Shown here: in pieces, positions 1 through 6,121 of the stretch | Numbering within the stretch: position 1 is the stretch's first letter | How the letters are laid out: each line of letters starts with the position of its first letter | Source of the DNA: an uncultured Lachnospiraceae bacterium | GTDB taxonomy: Bacteria; Bacillota; Clostridia; Lachnospirales; Lachnospiraceae | DNA length: 10,428 nt | Direction: 5' to 3' | NCBI GenBank assembly: GCA_905209865.1 | Contig: CAJLUP010000061.1 | Span: 1-10,428 of the forward strand | Position numbers and translations under genes: made by a program | The notes under the pieces: generated by a model | Seen by the model: only the letters and a program-made list of their open reading frames with translations | Databases searched by the model: none | Told to the model about the DNA's origin: nothing

Positions 1-3
1 TAA

Positions 4-50
4 AAATGCCGGAGATGCATCAGCAAGTCTCTCCGGCATTTATTATTTTC
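4..50 (-). terminator. Rho-independent terminator of the DUF1836 gene
   Basis: Bases 4-15 (AAATGCCGGAGA) pair perfectly with 30-41, giving a 12-bp stem around a 14-nt loop. Read on the minus strand, the stem lies directly after the stop codon of the DUF1836 gene and runs into a short T stretch. The plus strand is also followed by T-rich sequence, so the element may work in both directions and also end a gene arriving from the left of the window. Confidence 0.85.
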
Positions 51-681
51 TGTCAAATTTATCTTTTCCGTTTTTTTTCGGATCTTCATTTTTCAAAGCA
101 AGTTCATCTACAATTTTTTCAATCATAACCTTTCTCAGGTAGACATCAAAACTCAGCGAACAAATGAATGCAAAAAGGCGAAGCTCATTTTGATCGGCAT
201 TATCTTCGATATTTGAAAAAGCGGAAAATGAGCTTTCGTATGCTTCCTGGACAGATTCAGAAAGCGGTTTGAGGCGGGATTTCTCTAATTCGCAAACTTC
301 GCGATACAGCTCGGAAAGGCTGATCGTGCTTTCATCGGAGAAATATTTGTCCCGCAGAGGAGAAAGCAGAGTTTCAATATCCTTTATGGAAAGGATGTTT
401 TTAAAATAATAAATAAATATAAGAAGAAGGACATGATCTTTAGAATATTTTTTCTTGACGGACGGAGGGAGAAGATTATTTTTTGAGTAATTGTTGATCA
501 TTGTTTTTGTCAGAATTTTATCTTCACTATGTCGTTTTGTTCCGGCAAGATGTTCATCCATAAAGGTAGTCACTTGATCCATATATAAGTCAATATTCGG
601 TATTTCATTCGGTTTGATGTAATCGATCCTGCTAAGATCTTCTGTTATGCTGTTTAACAGATCAGTCATGTTTATTTCCAT
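43..681 (-). CDS. DUF1836 domain-containing protein
   Basis: A 212-residue protein recognised as DUF1836, a Firmicute family of unknown function. The centre (about residues 55-105) looks like a MerR-type winged helix-turn-helix: it has LTKTMINNYSKNNLLPPSVKKKYS followed at once by a hydrophobic helix and a run resembling 'LSIKDIETLL'. This suggests a DNA-binding regulator, but that is inference and no target is visible. There is no signal peptide, membrane helix or catalytic motif. The chosen ATG (679-681 on the plus strand) has a GAGGTGA site about 5 nt upstream on the minus strand; Met5 is a less likely alternative. The gene is monocistronic here, with its own promoter, and is transcribed away from pcrA. 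The C-terminus is rich in Lys and Asp. Confidence 0.8.
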   Translation of the reverse strand: MEINMTDLLNSITEDLSRIDYIKPNEIPNIDLYMDQVTTFMDEHLAGTKRHSEDKILTKTMINNYSKNNLLPPSVKKKYSKDHVLLLIFIYYFKNILSIKDIETLLSPLRDKYFSDESTISLSELYREVCELEKSRLKPLSESVQEAYESSFSAFSNIEDNADQNELRLFAFICSLSFDVYLRKVMIEKIVDELALKNEDPKKNGKDKFDRK

Positions 682-701
682 AATATCACCTCGATGTCCT
701 T

Positions 702-730
702 ATTATATAGTAGTGAAAACTAGATAGCAA
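702..730 (-). promoter_or_regulatory. Promoter of the DUF1836 gene
   Basis: On the minus strand a -35 TTGCTA (725-730) is followed, after exactly 17 bp, by a perfect -10 TATAAT (702-707). This places the transcript start about 15 nt upstream of the start codon, just ahead of the Shine-Dalgarno site. It is a housekeeping-sigma type promoter. Confidence 0.7.
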
Positions 731-842
731 GGAGTTTTGTGAAAAATATAATCTGTAAGGTGAAAGTAAAAATGATTAAAAAGATAAAAATGACTGAGAA
801 CGAGGAGCGAAAATGACTTTGGAAAAGGAATAAAAAAGAAGG

Positions 843-871
843 TTGACTTTGGCGAAAATATGTTCGATAAT
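843..871 (+). promoter_or_regulatory. pcrA promoter
   Basis: TTGACT (843-848), a 17-bp spacer and GATAAT (866-871) form a strong sigma-A type promoter. The transcript would start near 878, leaving a leader of about 75 nt before pcrA. In the rest of the 270-base gap between the DUF1836 gene and pcrA I see only the divergent promoter and purine-rich sequence. Confidence 0.7.
853..866 (+). promoter_or_regulatory. LexA (DinR)-type SOS box in the pcrA promoter
   Basis: CGAAAATATGTTCG differs at one position from the symmetrical Firmicute SOS operator (CGAAC-N4-GTTCG). It fills the spacer between the -35 and -10 elements and touches the first base of the -10, the classic place for a repressor site. 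UvrD, the E. coli counterpart of PcrA, is SOS-inducible, so a LexA site fits the gene. LexA binding itself is inferred. Confidence 0.6.
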
Positions 872-951
872 AAGAACAATACACACGTGCTATGCTAGTC
901 AGAAGCAGATGTTGCGGGCAGAAAGAAAAAGGAAAGATAAGGAGCTTATAA

Positions 952-3204
952 ATGGCGATATATGACACATTGAATGAACCACAGAAGGAAGCTGTATTTT
1001 ATACGGAAGGTCCTCTTTTGATCTTGGCAGGGGCAGGGTCTGGGAAGACAAGAGTTTTAACTCATAGGATTGCGTATTTGATTGAGGAAAAGGGCGTGAA
1101 TCCGTGGAATATTCTTGCGATCACGTTTACGAATAAGGCGGCAGGAGAGATGCGTCAGAGAGTAGATCGTCTTGTCGGTACCGGAGCTGAAAGTATCTGG
1201 GTCAGTACCTTTCATTCGATGTGCGTACGCATTTTGAGAAGATACATAGACCGCCTTGGCTACGATAATCGGTTTACGATTTACGACACAGATGATCAGA
1301 AGACGCTTATGAAAGAAGTGTGCCGTAAAGTTGATATTGATACAAAGCGATTTAAAGAACGGATGCTCTTATCGGTGATCTCTTCTGCAAAAAATGAGAT
1401 GATCCTGCCGGAAGAATTTGAATTGAATGCCGGGGGAGATTTTGCGCAGATGAAGATCGCGAAAGTGTATAAAGAATATGAAGCGCAGCTTCGGGCGAAT
1501 AATGCACTGGATTTTGACGATCTTTTGGTGAAGACCGTTCAGCTTTTGACGACGCAGCCGGATGTAAGGGAAAACTATCAGGAACGTTTCCGGTATATTA
1601 TGGTTGATGAATATCAGGATACGAATACGGTGCAGTTTAAGCTTGTCAGTCTGCTTGCGGGAAAGTACAGGAATCTATGTGTAGTCGGAGATGACGATCA
1701 GTCGATTTATAAATTTCGCGGAGCGAATATCCGAAACATTTTGGATTTTGAGAAAGAATTTGCAGATGCGAAAGTAATCAAACTGGAACAAAATTACCGT
1801 TCTTCGGGAAATATACTCAATGTTGCAAACAGTGTTATCCGAAACAACAAAGGCAGAAAGGAAAAGACGCTTTGGACGGACAACGGAAGCGGGGAGAAGA
1901 TTTGTCTGCGTCGGTTTGATACGGCATATGATGAGGCGCAGTTTATTGTACAGGATATAAAGGAAGAGGTGCAGCAGGGAGCAAATTACAGCAATCATGC
2001 GGTTTTGTATCGGACGAATGCGCAGTCCCGCCTTCTTGAGGAAAAGTTTGTTGCAATGAATATTCCTTATAAGATCGTGGGAGGAATTAATTTCTATTCG
2101 CGTAAAGAGATCAAAGATATTTTGGCATATTTGAAAACAATCGATAATGGAAAAGATGATCTGGCGGCCCGAAGGATTATTAACGTTCCGAAACGGGGAA
2201 TCGGATTGACAACGATTAATCGGATCCAAGAGTCAGCGGCAGCAAGAGGGATTGGATTTTATGACGCGCTGCTTGCACCGGATCTCATTCCGGGAATCGG
2301 TCGAAGCATATCAAAATTAGATTCTTTTGCAGCTTTGATCGAATATTTTAAAAGTCGTGCGGAAGAAGCAGGAGTAACGGATCTTCTGACTGAAGTGATT
2401 GAAAAAACCGGGTATGCAGAAAGCCTGGAAGCAGATGATCCGGAAGAAATGGAAGCAAGAGTACAGAACATAGATGAACTTGTCAGTAAAGCGGCGGCGT
2501 ATGAAGAAAGCTGCTGTGACAGAGATGAAAAACCGACTTTGAGCGGTTTCCTGGAGGAAGTGGCGCTGGTTGCTGATATTGACAGTATAGAAGAGGAACG
2601 GGATTATGTGATCCTTATGACGCTGCACAGTGCGAAAGGATTAGAGTTCCCGCATGTTTATCTTGCTGGGATGGAAGAGGGATTGTTTCCCAGTTATCTG
2701 TCGGTCAGCGGAGAAGATCCCGAGGAACTGGAGGAAGAGAGAAGACTTTGTTATGTCGGTGTGACCCGCGCTGAAGAAAAATTAACGCTTACTTGCGCCA
2801 ATATGCGAATGGTGAGGGGGGAAAGACAGTATAACAGAATGTCTCGTTTTATTCAGGAGATGCCGGATGAACTGCTTGATACGGGAAAGAAAGAGAAGCA
2901 TTTTTCTCAAATCGGCGCTTCGCAAGAAAAGCAGGTATATCTATCAGAACAAGGCGGTTACGGGAAAAAAGCATATTCGCAGAAGCCTGTGTTCGCTGCA
3001 ATTCAAAAAGGAAGCGGGCTGATGGCGAAAAAATCAGAAGGACTGTCTTATGGCGTCGGAGATCGTGTGCGTCATGTGAAATTCGGTGACGGTACGGTGG
3101 AAGAGATTAAAGAAGGCGGAAGAGATTATGAAGTGACGGTGCAGTTTGATACGGCAGGCGTCCGAAAAATGTTCGCGTTGTTTGCAAAACTTACAAAAAT
3201 ATAG
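952..3204 (+). CDS. pcrA: ATP-dependent DNA helicase PcrA (UvrD/Rep family)
   Basis: A 750-residue superfamily 1A 3'-5' DNA helicase, close to the usual length for PcrA. It unwinds DNA during nucleotide excision repair, displaces RecA and helps rolling-circle plasmid replication (family knowledge). Motifs appear in order: Walker A AGAGSGKT (26-33), motif Ia TFTNKAAGEM (58-67), Walker B DEYQDT (219-224), motif III VVGDDDQSIYKFRGA (244-258), motif IV LEQNYRS (278-284), motif V TLHSAKG (557-563) and motif VI YVGVTRA (601-607). The C-terminus carries the PcrA-type Tudor-like segment beginning YGVGDRVRHVKFGDG, which in this family contacts RNA polymerase and other partners. The ATG at 952 has AAGGAG (939-944) 7 nt upstream. 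nfo follows with a short gap, so the two probably share a transcript started at the SOS-box promoter. uvrD is an alternative name. Confidence 0.96.
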   Translation: MAIYDTLNEPQKEAVFYTEGPLLILAGAGSGKTRVLTHRIAYLIEEKGVNPWNILAITFTNKAAGEMRQRVDRLVGTGAESIWVSTFHSMCVRILRRYIDRLGYDNRFTIYDTDDQKTLMKEVCRKVDIDTKRFKERMLLSVISSAKNEMILPEEFELNAGGDFAQMKIAKVYKEYEAQLRANNALDFDDLLVKTVQLLTTQPDVRENYQERFRYIMVDEYQDTNTVQFKLVSLLAGKYRNLCVVGDDDQSIYKFRGANIRNILDFEKEFADAKVIKLEQNYRSSGNILNVANSVIRNNKGRKEKTLWTDNGSGEKICLRRFDTAYDEAQFIVQDIKEEVQQGANYSNHAVLYRTNAQSRLLEEKFVAMNIPYKIVGGINFYSRKEIKDILAYLKTIDNGKDDLAARRIINVPKRGIGLTTINRIQESAAARGIGFYDALLAPDLIPGIGRSISKLDSFAALIEYFKSRAEEAGVTDLLTEVIEKTGYAESLEADDPEEMEARVQNIDELVSKAAAYEESCCDRDEKPTLSGFLEEVALVADIDSIEEERDYVILMTLHSAKGLEFPHVYLAGMEEGLFPSYLSVSGEDPEELEEERRLCYVGVTRAEEKLTLTCANMRMVRGERQYNRMSRFIQEMPDELLDTGKKEKHFSQIGASQEKQVYLSEQGGYGKKAYSQKPVFAAIQKGSGLMAKKSEGLSYGVGDRVRHVKFGDGTVEEIKEGGRDYEVTVQFDTAGVRKMFALFAKLTKI

Positions 3205-3214
3205 AGATGGAGAT

Positions 3215-3219
3215 GGAGG
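3215..3219 (+). promoter_or_regulatory. Ribosome binding site that sets the nfo start at GTG
   Basis: GGAGG lies 8 nt before the GTG at 3228. In-frame ATGs at 3207 and 3213 lie upstream of or overlap this site, have no Shine-Dalgarno of their own, and would add the residues MEMEDRK, which do not resemble the family N-terminus. The site is just after the pcrA stop, favouring coupled translation. Confidence 0.7.
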
Positions 3220-3227
3220 ATCGTAAA

Positions 3228-4139
3228 GTGAAAATAGGATCACATGTCGGAATGAGCGGAAAGGAGATGCTGCTTGGTTCAGCAAAAGAAGCAGTGTCTT
3301 ACGGAGCGGATACGTTTATGTTTTATACAGGGGCGCCGCAGAATACAAGGCGAAAAGAGATCAGTGAACTGAATATCGAACCTGCATGGGAGTATATGAG
3401 AGCGCATGGGATCCGGGAGATTGTTGTTCACGCTCCGTATATCATTAATTTGGGAAATGCGGTAAAACCAGAGACGTTTTCCCTTGCAGTTGAATTTCTT
3501 GCGAAAGAGATTGATCGTACGGTGAGCTGTAAAAGCCGGACACTTATTCTTCATCCCGGAGCTCATGTAGGAGAAGGTGCAGAGATCGGAACAAAGCAGA
3601 TTATAAAAGGACTCAATGAAGTTCTTACGTCGGATATGGATTGCTGTGTGGCATTGGAAACAATGGCAGGAAAAGGTTCGGAGATCGGCCGTACGTTTGA
3701 AGAATTGGCGCGGATTTATGATGGAGTAAAATATAACGATAAATTGAGAGTTTGTTTTGACACATGTCATACGAGCGACAGTGGTTATGATATTATTCAT
3801 CATTTTGATGATGTGATAGGAGAATTTGACCATATTATAGGAAAAGATCAGATTGCCGTATTTCATATTAATGACAGCAAGAATGTTCCGGGAGCTGCGA
3901 AAGACAGGCATGAGAATATCGGGTTCGGGCATATTGGATTTGATGCGATCAATTATATTGTTCATCACGAAGATTTTGCAGACGTTCCCAAGATTCTTGA
4001 GACACCATATATACCGTCGGCGGCAAATCCGAAAAAGTCGTATGCGCCGTATAAATATGAAATTGAGATGCTGCGGAATGGAAAATTTGATCCTGATATG
4101 AAAGAACGGATTGTAAAAGAGCATGAAAAAAGCGTCTGA
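3228..4139 (+). CDS. nfo: Deoxyribonuclease IV (endonuclease IV, AP endonuclease)
   Basis: A 303-residue trinuclear-zinc AP endonuclease of the Nfo/Apn1 family. It cuts the backbone 5' of abasic sites and removes blocked 3' ends in base excision repair. All nine metal ligands of the family can be placed: H68, H109, E144, D178, H181, H213, D226, H228 and E258, in the motifs VVHAPY, LHPGAH, ALETMAG, FDTCHT, FHINDSK, DRHENIGFGHIG and ETPY. The GTG start gives the typical N-terminus MKIGSHVGMSG; a longer form from ATG 3207 is possible but unlikely. The gene lies 23 nt after pcrA, forming a repair operon. The last codons (K-S-V-stop) overlap the 3' end of the convergent tRNA-Arg gene, so the TGA is supplied by the tRNA acceptor arm. 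No strong terminator follows on the plus strand. Confidence 0.94.
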   Translation: MKIGSHVGMSGKEMLLGSAKEAVSYGADTFMFYTGAPQNTRRKEISELNIEPAWEYMRAHGIREIVVHAPYIINLGNAVKPETFSLAVEFLAKEIDRTVSCKSRTLILHPGAHVGEGAEIGTKQIIKGLNEVLTSDMDCCVALETMAGKGSEIGRTFEELARIYDGVKYNDKLRVCFDTCHTSDSGYDIIHHFDDVIGEFDHIIGKDQIAVFHINDSKNVPGAAKDRHENIGFGHIGFDAINYIVHHEDFADVPKILETPYIPSAANPKKSYAPYKYEIEMLRNGKFDPDMKERIVKEHEKSV

Positions 4140-4202
4140 ACGGAGTCGAACCGTCGCACATGCCTCCGGAGGGCATTGCTCTATCCACTGAGCTACAGAC
4201 GC
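4131..4202 (-). tRNA. tRNA-Arg (anticodon CCG)
   Basis: Reading the minus strand from 4202, a complete 72-nt cloverleaf folds. The acceptor stem GCGTCTG pairs with CAGACGC (7/7). The D arm is GCTC-AGTGGATA-GAGC, with A20, an arginine identity base, in the loop. The anticodon stem ATGCC/GGCAT holds the loop CTCCGGA, so the anticodon is CCG, reading CGG. A 4-nt variable loop is followed by the T arm GACGG-TTCGACT-CCGTT, with one G-U pair. CCA is not encoded. The discriminator position is T (U73), unusual because bacterial tRNA-Arg normally has A or G there. Six T residues begin exactly at this base and probably serve as the 3' trailer and terminator. The gene is convergent with and overlaps nfo, and divergent from argS. 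Confidence 0.93.
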
Positions 4203-4205
4203 ATC

Positions 4206-4220
4206 GTTGTTTCAAACAAC
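4206..4220. repeat. Perfect inverted repeat in the tRNA-Arg leader
   Basis: GTTGTTT-C-AAACAAC is a 7-bp perfect palindrome with a one-base centre, lying between the tRNA -10 element and the mature tRNA 5' end. A further GTTGTTT is at 4267-4273, between the two divergent -35 regions. On the plus strand the palindrome (6-bp stem, 3-nt loop) is followed by TTTAATT and could weakly terminate nfo transcripts. On the minus strand it would be in the short tRNA leader. Its role is unknown. Confidence 0.5.
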
Positions 4221-4227
4221 TTTAATT

Positions 4228-4256
4228 ATCCTAGCACAAAGTGAGTAAAATGTAAA
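4228..4256 (-). promoter_or_regulatory. tRNA-Arg promoter
   Basis: On the minus strand TTTACA (4251-4256), 17 bp and TAGGAT (4228-4233) form a recognisable promoter. The transcript would start roughly 20 nt before the mature tRNA 5' end, leaving a short leader for RNase P to remove. An alternative -10, GATAAT, lies 3 bp downstream but would give a 20-bp spacer. Confidence 0.65.
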
Positions 4257-4274
4257 GTGTTTTCAAGTTGTTTG

Positions 4275-4303
4275 TTGCCGTGAAAACTGATACATGTTAG
4301 AAT
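4275..4303 (+). promoter_or_regulatory. argS promoter (extended -10)
   Basis: TTGCCG (4275-4280), a 17-bp spacer and TAGAAT (4298-4303), with a TGT extended -10 just before it, form a good promoter. The start would be near 4310, giving a leader of only about 40 nt, too short for a T-box riboswitch. An inverted repeat, TATCAT-N4-ATGATA (4303-4318), covers the expected start and could be an operator, though arms this short arise easily by chance. Confidence 0.7.
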
Positions 4304-4332
4304 ATCATTCATATGATAAAGAGTTTCGAGAT

Positions 4333-4339
4333 AAAGGAG
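4333..4339 (+). promoter_or_regulatory. Ribosome binding site that sets the argS start at TTG
   Basis: AAAGGAG ends 9 nt before the TTG at 4349. An in-frame ATG at 4313 lies upstream of this site, has no Shine-Dalgarno, and would fall within a few bases of the predicted transcript start. The next ATG (4358) is 18 nt from the site, too far. TTG also gives an N-terminus (MKTMLDLI) typical of close ArgRS proteins. Confidence 0.65.
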
Positions 4340-4348
4340 TGTAGAAAA

Positions 4349-6115
4349 TTGAAAACAATGTTGGACTTAATTACAACAGAGATGGAAACAGCTTTTGAAA
4401 AAGCCGGTTATGATAAAGAACTTGCAAAAGTAACTCTTTCTAATCGTCCTGATTTGTGCGAATATCAGTGCAATGGCGCGATGGCAGGAGCAAAAAAATA
4501 TAAAAAAGCTCCGTTCATGATCGCGGAAGATGTGGCGGTATATTTGAAAGAAAGTTCCTATTTTGAGATGGTAGAAGTTGTGAAGCCGGGATTTATCAAT
4601 CTGAAGCTTGCACCGCAAAGTATTGAGGACTATTTGAATAAGATGTCGGATAAGGAAAAACTTGGTGTAGAAGAGACAAAAGCCCCGGAGACGATCATGA
4701 TCGATTATGGCGGACCGAATGTAGCGAAGCCGCTTCATGTAGGACATCTGCGTTCGGCGATCATCGGTGAGAGTGTGAAACGGATCATCCGCTTTAAAGG
4801 AAACAAAGTGATCGGAGACATCCATCTCGGCGATTGGGGATACCAGATGGGACTGATTATCACGGAACTGAAGAAGCGCAAGCCGGAATTGCCGTACTTT
4901 GATGAAGATTTTGCCGGAGAATATCCGAAAGAGGCTCCGTTTACGATCGGAGAACTGGAAGAGATATATCCGACAGCAAGCGCATATGCAAAAAAGGACG
5001 AAGCGTACAAGGAAGAAGCATTGCATGCGACTTATCTTCTCCAAAATGGCTATAGAGGATACAGGGCTATTTGGAATCATATTATGAATGTCTCTGTTAC
5101 AGACCTTAAGAAGAATTATGAGAAATTGAATGTAGAGTTCGATCTTTGGAAAGGGGAGGCGGACGCGCAAAAATATATTCCGGATATGGTAGAGATGTTA
5201 AAAGAAAAAGGATTTGCGCGTTATGATGAAGGCGCTCTTGTAGTAGATGTTCAGGAAGAGACAGATAATAAAGAAGTTCCGCCGTGTATGATTTTGAAGT
5301 CGGATGGTGCGGCGCTTTATGATACGACAGATCTTGCAACACTTGTGCAAAGAGAAGAAGATTACCAGCCGGATGAAGTAATTTATGTAGTAGATAAGCG
5401 GCAGGAACTTCATTTTACGCAAGTATTCCGCTGCGCAAAGAAGACGGGGATCGTAGACCCGAAGACGGAATTGAAATTTCTTGGATTCGGTACAATGAAC
5501 GGAAAAGACGGAAGACCGTTTAAGACTCGTGACGGCGGCGTTATGCGTCTTGAAAATCTGATCAATGAGATTAATGACGAAATGTATAAAAAGATTATGG
5601 GCAATCGTACAGTGGAAGAAGAGGAAGCAAAAAAGACCGCTCAAATTGTCGGTCTTGCGGCGATCAAATATGGCGATCTGTCGAATCAGGCGTCTAAAGA
5701 TTATGTTTTTGATGTAGATCGTTTTACTTCGTTTGAAGGAAATACAGGTCCGTATATTCTTTATACGATCGTGCGTATTAAGTCGATTTTGGCAAAATAC
5801 AAAGAAAATGGCGGAAAGATGGAAGAGCTCTCCATCCGTCCGGCTCAGAATGTGTATGAGAAGGCTCTTATGCTCCAAACGTTGAAATTTAATGACGTAT
5901 TCGAAACCGTGTACGAAGAGAAAGCTCCGCACAAATTATGCGCCTATATTTATGAGATTGCCAACGAGTTTAATAAATTTTATCATGAGACGAAGATTCT
6001 TTCAGAGGAAGACGAAGAGAAACGTTCTGGCTACATTGCTCTTCTTGGACTGACAAAGCGCGTATTGGAGACATGCATTGATCTGCTTGGTTTTGAAGCG
6101 CCGGAAAGGATGTAA
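4349..6115 (+). CDS. argS: Arginyl-tRNA synthetase
   Basis: A 588-residue class I aminoacyl-tRNA synthetase that charges tRNA-Arg with arginine using ATP. The N-terminal ArgRS domain covers about residues 1-95. The catalytic Rossmann fold carries the HIGH signature as HVGH (130-133), inside GPNVAKPLHVGHLRS. The KMSKS region is the degenerate form often found in ArgRS, here PFKTRDGG around K392. The C-terminal all-helical DALR anticodon-binding domain runs from about 470 to the end (GNTGPYILYTIVRIKS, then LCAYIYEIANEFNKFYH). The length is normal for the family. The start is a TTG, chosen from the Shine-Dalgarno position. The gene is transcribed divergently from a tRNA-Arg gene, its own substrate, and is followed after 6 nt by alaX, so argS, alaX and the CPBP gene probably form one operon. 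Confidence 0.96.
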   Translation: MKTMLDLITTEMETAFEKAGYDKELAKVTLSNRPDLCEYQCNGAMAGAKKYKKAPFMIAEDVAVYLKESSYFEMVEVVKPGFINLKLAPQSIEDYLNKMSDKEKLGVEETKAPETIMIDYGGPNVAKPLHVGHLRSAIIGESVKRIIRFKGNKVIGDIHLGDWGYQMGLIITELKKRKPELPYFDEDFAGEYPKEAPFTIGELEEIYPTASAYAKKDEAYKEEALHATYLLQNGYRGYRAIWNHIMNVSVTDLKKNYEKLNVEFDLWKGEADAQKYIPDMVEMLKEKGFARYDEGALVVDVQEETDNKEVPPCMILKSDGAALYDTTDLATLVQREEDYQPDEVIYVVDKRQELHFTQVFRCAKKTGIVDPKTELKFLGFGTMNGKDGRPFKTRDGGVMRLENLINEINDEMYKKIMGNRTVEEEEAKKTAQIVGLAAIKYGDLSNQASKDYVFDVDRFTSFEGNTGPYILYTIVRIKSILAKYKENGGKMEELSIRPAQNVYEKALMLQTLKFNDVFETVYEEKAPHKLCAYIYEIANEFNKFYHETKILSEEDEEKRSGYIALLGLTKRVLETCIDLLGFEAPERM

Positions 6116-6121
6116 TAGAAA

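Noticed and set aside
720..968. 82-codon minus-strand frame covering the pcrA promoter
   Set aside because: It would overlap the pcrA start and promoter, is almost all Phe/Ile/Ser, and lacks a convincing ribosome site.
3279..4124. 281-codon open frame antisense to nfo
   Set aside because: It is a shadow of a strongly supported gene with all nine metal ligands. The antisense protein has no recognisable domain and a skewed composition rich in Ile, Arg and Phe.
4131..4202. tRNA pseudogene or integration-site fragment
   Set aside because: All four arms pair fully and the gene has its own promoter. No integrase or second copy of the tRNA 3' end is in the window, so it is treated as functional despite U73.
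4304..4348. T-box riboswitch upstream of argS
   Set aside because: The leader predicted from the promoter is only about 40 nt, with no specifier hairpin, no T-box sequence and no terminator.
5198..5932. 244-codon open frame antisense to argS
   Set aside because: It mirrors the conserved argS coding sequence, has no ribosome site or domain, and has a low-complexity hydrophobic and basic composition.
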